Of a stretch of 5,255 bases of DNA, positions 1 to 5,255 are shown one piece after another. Made by a program: the position numbers and the translations under genes. This DNA comes from Candidatus Calidifonticultor daggyaiensis (GTDB lineage Bacteria; Actinomycetota; Humimicrobiia; Humimicrobiales; Humimicrobiaceae): contig JACVJA010000136.1 in assembly GCA_015661035.1 (NCBI GenBank), forward strand, positions 1-5,255, given 5' to 3'. A model generated the notes under the pieces. That model searched no databases and was not told the DNA's origin. It saw only the letters and a program-made list of their open reading frames with translations. Within the stretch, counting starts at the first letter, position 1; each line of letters starts with the position of its first letter.

Positions 1-5
1 AACTG

Positions 6-1154
6 CTATTGTGAACCAGCGCCAATTGATGCTTTTATCTGGTTCCAAGTATCAACTCTTTTTTGCGGGTCTTCTTCTGTTACCATAACATACAATGGCA
101 CAGGAAATTCATCAATACTTGCTCCATACCACCAAGTTCTTTCCATTACTTCTTTTCTATAGCCTGAAGAACCTGCTGAATTTACTATACCAAAACCAAC
201 TATACTAGCCAATTCTGCTTGACCCTGATCACCAATCATATAATCTATATATTTTAATGCCAAATCTAAAGAATCACCTTTTGTCGGTTTTGTTATAACC
301 CAACCATCTATCCAGCAAATTGTACCCTCTGTTGGCAAATAATGCGTAAATTGATCCCCTAAACCTTGATCTACTAAAGCCCCAGCAACAATTGCATTAT
401 TTCCTGTAAGAAGCAGCATTACATCTTCATTTGTCAAGTTCTGCATTTCTGAGTCAAACCCAACAGTGAAGTTTCTGCAATTTGAAGCCCAAGCAGTAAG
501 CTCTTCAATCATTGCCTGATAGCCAGCATCATCAAGTTGAAATGGCGGAACTTTTCCAGCTGCAATTGCAGACATATTTGTAACATTTGTAGTTTCATCA
601 AAAATTGAAACTTTATCTTTAAATTCTGGAGCTTTCAAAACATCATAGGATAATGTTTGTTTACCGTTAGGCAGGTCTGATAAATAAGGCTTAATTTGAT
701 CTGAAACTTTGTTGTTTACTACAAAGTCCTGGTCACCCCAGCAAATTGGAACATGGAATTTCTTACCTTGTTCAAGTTCAGCATATGGATGGGTCCTGAA
801 AAATTCACCAACTTTGCTATAGTTTTCGAGCTTAGAAGTATCAATTGCCTGTATAATTCCAGCATCATAATACATTTGCACTCTTCCAGAATCAATTGAC
901 ACAATATTATACTGGTCTGGTGCAGCTTTTGCTTTTGCAAAGCACTCGTCAACAGTTCCAATATAAGTTACATTGACTTTACAGTTGTACTTCTCTTCAA
1001 AAGGTTTTACCCATTTATCGTCTGCATATCCCTGGAAACACATCACATTTAGGGTTGCAGGCGCTTTTTTACAGCCTGTAGATACTGCAGCCATTGAAAT
1101 TATTAAAATTACCGCAAGGCAAGCTATTAAGGCTGTAGTTACAAGTCTTTTCAT
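6..1154 (-). CDS. potD: Extracellular solute-binding lipoprotein of a PotD/PotF-type ABC importer
   Basis: This is the substrate-capturing lipoprotein of the importer, expected on the outer face of the cytoplasmic membrane. The chosen product is 382 residues, ending in TAG, close to the usual length of PotD-like proteins. Residues 1-27 form a lipoprotein signal (MKRL, a hydrophobic core, then VSTGC). C28 is the likely lipidated Cys, although Ser at -3 is not the classical Leu. The mature protein has features of periplasmic-binding fold type II: an early FQGYADD segment, a GIIQAID segment near residue 100, and EGTICWIDGW near 276-285. The W-x-D there (W281, D283) matches the PotD pocket pair W255/D257, where the Asp binds an amine; this is a hand alignment. 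Other PotD pocket aromatics look replaced, so polyamine is a family-level guess. ATG 1154 is preferred over in-frame ATG 1169 because AAAGGAGG lies just before it. The gene is last in the operon, 22 bp after the PotC-like gene, and is more G+C-rich than its neighbours. Confidence 0.88.
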   Translation of the reverse strand: MKRLVTTALIACLAVILIISMAAVSTGCKKAPATLNVMCFQGYADDKWVKPFEEKYNCKVNVTYIGTVDECFAKAKAAPDQYNIVSIDSGRVQMYYDAGIIQAIDTSKLENYSKVGEFFRTHPYAELEQGKKFHVPICWGDQDFVVNNKVSDQIKPYLSDLPNGKQTLSYDVLKAPEFKDKVSIFDETTNVTNMSAIAAGKVPPFQLDDAGYQAMIEELTAWASNCRNFTVGFDSEMQNLTNEDVMLLLTGNNAIVAGALVDQGLGDQFTHYLPTEGTICWIDGWVITKPTKGDSLDLALKYIDYMIGDQGQAELASIVGFGIVNSAGSSGYRKEVMERTWWYGASIDEFPVPLYVMVTEEDPQKRVDTWNQIKASIGAGSQ

Positions 1155-1158
1155 TTTT

Positions 1159-1166
1159 CCTCCTTT
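1159..1166 (-). promoter_or_regulatory. Strong Shine-Dalgarno of the binding-protein gene
   Basis: The minus strand reads AAAGGAGG here, the best ribosome binding site in the window, followed by AAAA and ATG at 1154. The 4-nt spacing is on the short side. The alternative ATG at 1169 has only A/T-rich sequence before it and would place this site inside the coding region as Lys-Gly-Gly, so the site decides the start. Strong initiation fits the usual need for excess binding protein over permease. Confidence 0.8.
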
Positions 1167-1176
1167 CATTTTTTTA

Positions 1177-2079
1177 TTATTTTCTTACCATTAATTCTTC
1201 AGCTTTAGTGCCGGTAAATTTAGCCATAAAAAATATAATTACAATAGAAAGTAAAAGAATTATTGTTGAAATTGCATAAATTTGAGGTGATAATCCAAAC
1301 CTCATCATTCCATAAATAAATACTGGCAAAGTAGTCCAAGAACCAGTTAAAAAATATGTTATTACGATTTCATCAAATGACATTGCAAATGCAAGTAATG
1401 CTCCCCCAATTATAGCTGTCTTTATCATTGGAATTGTAACCAAAAATAAAGTTTTAATAGGATTTGCCCCTAAATCTTTTGCAGCATCCTCATAAGTTCT
1501 GCCAAGTCTAGCAAGTCTACTCATTACCTGAAACATAACAACCGGTGTTGTAAATGAAATGTGACCAACTGTAATTGTAAGCATTGAAAGAGGTACTCTT
1601 AAATTGATAAAAAATATAAGCATTGCAATACCAATAATTATACCTGGCAAAATTATTGGCAACTGTGCTAAAGTCATAAAAAATCTTTTTCCAGGAAAAT
1701 TAGTTCTAACAATGAAAAAAGCACCAGAAGTACCTAGCACAACCGCAGCAACAACAGCAGTTAAGCTTACTTGTATAGAGTGTAAAAAAGAACTTACAAG
1801 TCCAGAGTTATTAATAAGTTCTTTATACCATTTCAATGTTACATCACTAAAAGTAACTGTAGATTTAGAGGCACTAAATGAAAATAATATAACTACTATT
1901 AATGGCACATATAAAAATAAATAAATTAAAACTGAATAGAAACTAAGAAAAGAAAATTTAAATTTTTTTCTTTCCTTTAATATAATAGTAGTATCCTCAA
2001 TAATATTAATATTATTACCATCATTATTAATGGTGTTCTTTATATAGGTTTTATTATCTTTATTTATATTTATTCTCAT
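1177..2079 (-). CDS. potC: ABC importer permease, PotC type
   Basis: This is one of the two membrane subunits that form the import channel (binding-protein-dependent permease family, MetI-like fold). The 300-residue product has about six hydrophobic helices, near residues 48-70, 103-127, 132-157, 165-185, 222-243 and 265-287. The cytoplasmic EAA loop that docks the ATPase is at about 196-219, with the core EDAAKDLGANP and a later IP. FLYVP near 55-59 and the SFDE segment near 234-237 are typical of PotC-like proteins. The first 40 residues are an unusual Asn/Ile/Lys-rich extension before the first helix, written almost entirely in A/T codons. ATG 2079 has no good Shine-Dalgarno (ACAAAAAAAAG precedes it), but no better ATG lies downstream before the first helix. 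The PotB-like gene ends 78 bp upstream and the binding-protein gene starts 22 bp downstream. The function is secure as a permease; the solute is inferred. Confidence 0.9.
   Translation of the reverse strand: MRININKDNKTYIKNTINNDGNNINIIEDTTIILKERKKFKFSFLSFYSVLIYLFLYVPLIVVILFSFSASKSTVTFSDVTLKWYKELINNSGLVSSFLHSIQVSLTAVVAAVVLGTSGAFFIVRTNFPGKRFFMTLAQLPIILPGIIIGIAMLIFFINLRVPLSMLTITVGHISFTTPVVMFQVMSRLARLGRTYEDAAKDLGANPIKTLFLVTIPMIKTAIIGGALLAFAMSFDEIVITYFLTGSWTTLPVFIYGMMRFGLSPQIYAISTIILLLSIVIIFFMAKFTGTKAEELMVRK
1999..2016. repeat. Perfect 18-bp A/T palindrome inside the start of the PotC-like gene
   Basis: AATAATATTAATATTATT is its own reverse complement. It encodes the Asn-Asn-Ile-Asn-Ile-Ile part of the N-terminal extension. 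A weaker dyad follows it at 2017-2034 (ACCAT, 8 nt, ATGGT). In DNA this poor in G+C a palindrome built only of A and T may simply reflect codon bias, so no function is assigned. Confidence 0.5.
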
Positions 2080-2127
2080 CTTTTTTTTGTGCTTACTAGC
2101 TTTTCTAATTTATTTTTTAATTTTAAT

Positions 2128-2147
2128 TAATACATGTTGCTGTATTA
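2128..2147 (-). repeat. Intercistronic inverted repeat between the PotB- and PotC-like genes
   Basis: Perfect 7-bp arms, TAATACA and TGTATTA, flank a 6-nt loop in the 78-bp gap, starting 10 nt after the PotB-like stop codon. In the transcript it would form a weak, mostly A-U hairpin. It is followed by A-rich rather than U-rich sequence, so it is not a rho-independent terminator. It could be a protein-binding dyad, an mRNA processing or stabilising element, or chance. Confidence 0.35.
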
Positions 2148-2157
2148 CTTTTAAAAA

Positions 2158-3060
2158 TTACTCCACAAATATACCCTCTTTTGAGCCAAATATTTGTGCA
2201 ATAATTAGTACTATTGCAGCAATAAAAAATAGTATAAAACCTAAAGCAGAACCAAATGGCCAATTAAACGCACCGCCAAATTGCGCCCATACAACATTAC
2301 CGTACATAATTCCTGTATTTCCACCTAGTTGAGCTGGAATAATATAATCTCCTAATGCAATAATAAAGGAAAGCATAAAACCTGTAACAAGACCAGGCAA
2401 CGACAAAGGAAAAATTACATTAATAAAAGTATTAAATTCACTAGCGCCTAAATCACGAGCTGCATCTATAATATTATTAGGAATCTTTTCTAAAGATGTG
2501 TATAAAGGTATAAATACAAAAGGAATTGCTATATATGTTAAAGTAATTACAACAGAAACCTGATTATATAAAAATATTGATAATGGTTCTTTAATTATTC
2601 CCAAATTTAAAAGTGCAGTATTTATAAGTCCTCTATTACCAAGAATTGTTCTCCAAGCAATAATTCTAACCAAATAACTCACCCATAAAGGAGTAATTAT
2701 TAACATGTAGAAAAAATTTCTAAATTTTCTTAATCTTCTTGAAATAAAATATGCTAAAGGATATCCGCTAATTATTGCTACAATTGATACAATAAAAGCC
2801 ATCCGAAAGCTTTTTAAAAGGAGCTTCCAATATGTTTCATTTTTAAAAAACTCTAAATAATTATTAAAAGTAAAAACATTTAAGATCTCATATCCTGACT
2901 TTTGCTTAAAGCTCATTATAAACATTAATAAAACTGGCACTAAAACAATTAAAACTAGCCAAACAGTAATAGGAATTCCTAGTATAAAAGAACGCGCATT
3001 GTTTATATTTTTAGGGCTATAAAATGCAAGTTGTTTTGTGCTTGACTTAACATTTTTCAT
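2158..3060 (-). CDS. potB: ABC importer permease, PotB type
   Basis: This is the second channel subunit, partner of the PotC-like protein. The product is 300 residues with about six membrane helices, near 25-50, 83-107, 115-140, 165-188, 223-245 and 270-292. A positively charged patch (SRRLRKFRNF, 108-117) sits between helices 2 and 3, consistent with a cytoplasmic loop. The EAA loop for ATPase contact is at about 198-222 with the core DAARDLGAS. PLWVSYLVRIIAW near 124-136 and ALGDYIIPAQLGG near 235-247 are typical of PotB-type permeases and distinguish it from sugar-importer permeases. ATG 3060 is preceded by AAAGGA at 3073-3078, but 12 nt away, a rather long spacing. The 115-bp gap upstream is longer than usual inside a pot operon and may hold its own promoter. 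Confidence 0.91.
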   Translation of the reverse strand: MKNVKSSTKQLAFYSPKNINNARSFILGIPITVWLVLIVLVPVLLMFIMSFKQKSGYEILNVFTFNNYLEFFKNETYWKLLLKSFRMAFIVSIVAIISGYPLAYFISRRLRKFRNFFYMLIITPLWVSYLVRIIAWRTILGNRGLINTALLNLGIIKEPLSIFLYNQVSVVITLTYIAIPFVFIPLYTSLEKIPNNIIDAARDLGASEFNTFINVIFPLSLPGLVTGFMLSFIIALGDYIIPAQLGGNTGIMYGNVVWAQFGGAFNWPFGSALGFILFFIAAIVLIIAQIFGSKEGIFVE

Positions 3061-3086
3061 ATTGTCTTTTTATCCTTTTAAAATAT

Positions 3087-3115
3087 TTTATAGATAAGTT
3101 TTTTCTACATAACAA
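3087..3115 (-). promoter_or_regulatory. Candidate internal sigma-70-type promoter before the PotB-like gene
   Basis: On the minus strand, TTGTTA (3110-3115) is separated by exactly 17 nt from TATAAA (3087-3092), which are 4/6 and 5/6 matches to the -35 and -10 consensus. Initiation about 7 nt further on would give a leader of roughly 20 nt carrying AAAGGA before ATG 3060. Chance matches are common in sequence this A/T-rich, so this is a candidate only. Confidence 0.3.
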
Positions 3116-3121
3116 ATTGCC

Positions 3122-3139
3122 TAATGCTGAAATAATGCT
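3122..3139. repeat. Short direct repeat upstream of the candidate promoter
   Basis: TAATGCT occurs twice (3122-3128 and 3133-3139) with 4 nt between, an 11-bp period or about one helical turn. On the transcribed strand it reads AGCATTA twice, ending 6 bp upstream of the candidate -35 box. Placement on one DNA face next to a promoter is what a direct-repeat activator site would look like. The copies are short and chance is a real alternative. Confidence 0.35.
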
Positions 3140-3175
3140 AAAAATTACATAATAATTTACTGTATATTTAAATTT

Positions 3176-4294
3176 TTATTTATATTTAATAATATTTTTC
3201 TTTAATTGGATTGGAAACACCTGAACATCTTCAGTATACCAGCCTAACCTTAACTCATGACCCAAGTTAAAATTTAAATTTATGCTTTTAGCAGCTACTA
3301 CACTTGTAAGCTCACTTGAATCAAATTGAGTAGTAATTTGATAATTATCACCTCTAAATACTATTCTTGAAAGTTTTGCATAAATTTGATTTGGTAATTT
3401 TTGCTCAGGATTAATATAAACTTTCTCTGGTCTAATACTTACTAAAACCTCATCATCTTTTTTAATTAAATAATTATTCTTTTTACAAATAATAAAATTA
3501 TTTGCAATTTTAACTTTAAGTTCATCTTCGTATTCTTCAACAACCTTGCCATCAACAAAATTCATCTCTCCAATAAAAGATGCTACAAATGGAGTAGCAG
3601 GTTTATTATATATTTCATCTGGCGTACCAATCTGATCAACTACACCCTGTCTCATAACAGCAATTCTATCACTCATAGTTATAGCTTCTGTTTGGTCATG
3701 TGTAACATAAATAAATGTTATACCTAACTCTTGTTGTATATCCTTTAAAACTGTCTGCATTGCAACCCTAAGTTTAAAATCAAGCGCTCCAAGCGGCTCA
3801 TCTAATAGCAATGCCTGTGGTTCATTAACTAAAGCTCTGGCAAGTGCAATTCTTTGCCTTTGTCCACCAGATAGTTGATGAGAATATCTATTAGAGAAAT
3901 TTAGCATATTAACAAGCTTTAACACTTTTTCAATTTTTGGTGCAGCCTCTTTTTTTGAAATACCTTTCATTTTTAGAGGAAAATAAATATTATCCCAAAC
4001 ATTCATATGTGGGAAAATAGCATAATCCTGAAAAACTGTATTTACATCTCTTTTATATGCAGGAACATTTGTAACATCCTTGCCGCCTAAAAAAATTTTG
4101 CCAGAAGTTGGGCTTTCCAAACCTGCAATCATTCTAAGTGTAGTTGTCTTACCACAGCCAGAGGGACCAAGAAGAGAAAAAAACTCGCTTTTTTTTATAT
4201 CTAAATTTATATTATCAACAGCAACAAAATCCTGAAACACTTTACTAACATTTTTTAAAACTATTTGTGAAAAATTTGATGATTCTTTATCCAT
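3176..4294 (-). CDS. potA: ABC importer ATPase, PotA type
   Basis: This cytoplasmic subunit hydrolyses ATP to drive import through the PotB/PotC-like pair, normally as a homodimer. The 372-residue length is normal for PotA/CysA/MalK-type importer ATPases. All catalytic motifs are intact: Walker A GPSGCGKTT (43-51), Q-loop Q89 in VFQDYAIFPH, signature LSGGQRQR (141-148), Walker B ALLLDEP (161-167) with catalytic E166, D-loop GALD (169-172) and switch H199 in VTHD. SDRIAVM and IGTPDEIY follow, as is usual. Residues from about 240 form the C-terminal regulatory TOBE-type domain, with SIRPEKV at 286-292; this part is more divergent and Lys/Asn-rich. ATG 4294 is supported by GGGAG at 4302-4306 with 7-nt spacing. 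The regulator gene ends 45 bp upstream with no terminator visible between them, so the two may share a transcript. The ATPase assignment is firm; the polyamine label rests on the operon partners. Confidence 0.94.
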   Translation of the reverse strand: MDKESSNFSQIVLKNVSKVFQDFVAVDNINLDIKKSEFFSLLGPSGCGKTTTLRMIAGLESPTSGKIFLGGKDVTNVPAYKRDVNTVFQDYAIFPHMNVWDNIYFPLKMKGISKKEAAPKIEKVLKLVNMLNFSNRYSHQLSGGQRQRIALARALVNEPQALLLDEPLGALDFKLRVAMQTVLKDIQQELGITFIYVTHDQTEAITMSDRIAVMRQGVVDQIGTPDEIYNKPATPFVASFIGEMNFVDGKVVEEYEDELKVKIANNFIICKKNNYLIKKDDEVLVSIRPEKVYINPEQKLPNQIYAKLSRIVFRGDNYQITTQFDSSELTSVVAAKSINLNFNLGHELRLGWYTEDVQVFPIQLKKNIIKYK

Positions 4295-4339
4295 ACTTCT
4301 ACTCCCGTAAAATCTTTATTATGTAATTTTTTAGAAAAT

Positions 4340-5255
4340 TTAATTTAAACTTCTACAACTTTGTCTATAAATGATTCTATTTTCTATAATTGTTTTTAAA
4401 TTATTACTTAACTTTTCTTGGACTATTTTATCTTTTGCTTTATTATTATTTTTACGAATATTAAAATTATTTATAATTGATATTAATTTTTGCAAACCAG
4501 CTTGACCTAATTTTTCCATTTCTATTCTTACTGTTGTTAGTGGCGGTTCAATTTCACTTGATATATCCATGTCATCCATAGCAATAAATGAAATATCATC
4601 TGGTATTTTATAACCATACTTTTTAAATGCTTCCATGGCACCGATAGCAATAAAATCATTAAGACAAAAAAATGCAGTAGGAAGAGTACTTCTCTCATTT
4701 TTTAATAAAATTTCCTCTCCGGCAAATCGTCCGCTTTTTATACCAAATTTACAATTTAAATATATTAGGTCGGGTTGTAACCCATAATCTATTAATGCTT
4801 TTTTATATCCATTAAGACATTCTCTTCCTAAAGGATGATCTTGGCTTACCCCAATAAAACCAATCTTTTTATGACCAAGATTTATTAAATATTCTGTTGC
4901 TTTATACGCTCCACCAAAATCATCATTATCAACCCCGTAAAAATTAGGATGGTTTTTATGGTTATCAACAAGCACAATAGGAATTTTTGACTTATTTGCT
5001 ATAATTTCCAGATTTTTTTCTGATATAACATCAAAAATTATTATCCCGTCAAAATTCTTTTCACTAATTAAATTACAAGTAATATCAACTAGGGGTTTTA
5101 ATGAATTGCAATCTAGCTCATTCTTGTGTATATTTAGATTATCACTATAAAAAGCAAAAGTAATAGAATATTTAGAATTTGCAGCTTCTTTGATTATTCC
5201 ACCTATTACTCTAAGATAATAAAGATTTGAAGACTTGAAAAAAAAGTCATAATTC
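4340..5255 (-). CDS. LacI/GalR-family transcriptional regulator, N-terminus beyond the window
   Basis: This is a DNA-binding regulator whose sensor domain resembles a periplasmic sugar-binding protein. The frame stays open to the right edge, giving 304 visible codons, so the N-terminal helix-turn-helix (roughly 60-70 residues) lies outside. Sensor-domain landmarks, in visible numbering, are FDGIIIF near 74-80, IPIVLVDN near 91-98, YGVDNDDFGGAYKATEYL (106-123), NLGHKKIGFIG, CLND (197-200), GYKIPDDISFIAMDD ending near 228, PPLTTVR (237-243) and the terminal YRQSC (296-300). An Asn/Lys-rich stretch at about 261-286 lengthens the usual link before that C-terminus. The GTG at 4975 is internal: it sits in the IPIVLVDN strand, has no Shine-Dalgarno, and conserved sequence continues upstream. 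Its place just ahead of the importer suggests local, perhaps autogenous, control. The effector and operator cannot be read here because no classical LacI-type dyad with a central CG appears in the gaps. Confidence 0.9.
   Translation of the reverse strand, partial: NYDFFFKSSNLYYLRVIGGIIKEAANSKYSITFAFYSDNLNIHKNELDCNSLKPLVDITCNLISEKNFDGIIIFDVISEKNLEIIANKSKIPIVLVDNHKNHPNFYGVDNDDFGGAYKATEYLINLGHKKIGFIGVSQDHPLGRECLNGYKKALIDYGLQPDLIYLNCKFGIKSGRFAGEEILLKNERSTLPTAFFCLNDFIAIGAMEAFKKYGYKIPDDISFIAMDDMDISSEIEPPLTTVRIEMEKLGQAGLQKLISIINNFNIRKNNNKAKDKIVQEKLSNNLKTIIENRIIYRQSCRSLN

Noticed and set aside
719..1194. Two short open frames across the binding-protein gene (minus 719-961, plus 973-1194)
   Set aside because: Both lie over the secure binding-protein gene in other frames, have no ribosome binding site that stands out and resemble no known family.
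1604..1924. A 106-codon plus-strand open frame within the PotC-like gene
   Set aside because: It is antisense to a confident permease gene and has no recognisable domain.
2080..2157. Rho-independent terminator between the permease genes
   Set aside because: The only hairpin is A/U-rich and is followed by A-rich rather than U-rich transcript sequence, so it would not be expected to terminate.
2087..2332. An 81-codon plus-strand open frame at the PotB/PotC boundary
   Set aside because: Most of it is antisense to the end of the PotB-like gene. Its hydrophobic start arises from the A/T-rich gap.
4295..4339. LacI-type operator between the regulator and the ATPase gene
   Set aside because: No dyad with a central CG is visible in these 45 bp. 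The operator is more likely upstream of the regulator, outside the window.
4340..4975. A stand-alone 211-residue regulator starting at 4975
   Set aside because: The start codon would be GTG inside a conserved beta strand, without a Shine-Dalgarno, and the frame continues upstream with family-typical sequence.
1..5255. A novel defence, mobile or RNA-based system
   Set aside because: All sizeable coding regions are explained by an ABC importer operon and its regulator. No repeats of mobile-element or CRISPR type and no structured RNA candidates were seen.

Overview
The window is one block of an ABC importer operon, with every gene on the minus strand, so transcription runs from the right edge towards position 1. 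In transcription order the genes are: a LacI/GalR-family regulator that runs off the right edge (4340-5255), an importer ATPase of the PotA type (3176-4294), two six-helix permeases of the PotB and PotC type (2158-3060 and 1177-2079), and an extracellular lipoprotein substrate-binding protein of the PotD/PotF type (6-1154). The A-B-C-D order matches the classical spermidine/putrescine importer operon.

The DNA is strongly AT-rich. The permease and ATPase genes are very poor in G+C, while the binding-protein gene is visibly richer. Trp is written TGG and TGA is not read through, so the code is standard. A purine-rich Shine-Dalgarno before the binding protein, its lipoprotein signal and the low G+C fit an AT-rich anaerobic bacterium, for example a clostridial Bacillota. 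Six cysteines in the mature binding protein also suggest an anaerobe. The window cannot settle the taxonomy.

How the parts should work together: the lipoprotein captures the solute outside the membrane and delivers it to the PotB/PotC channel. A PotA dimer drives import by ATP hydrolysis, and the LacI-type protein, 45 bp upstream and possibly cotranscribed, probably controls expression in response to a small molecule. The protein families suggest a polyamine-like cationic substrate. A hand comparison shows only part of the PotD pocket retained, and LacI-type control is not what one expects for polyamine uptake, so the real substrate is open.

Gaps between genes are 45, 115, 78 and 22 bp; no gap exceeds 300 bp. 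They hold ribosome binding sites, one possible internal promoter with a nearby direct repeat, and one AU-rich inverted repeat. I saw no RNA gene, mobile element, CRISPR array or convincing rho-independent terminator. Most of the window is ordinary transporter content, and I found no clear sign of a previously undescribed system.
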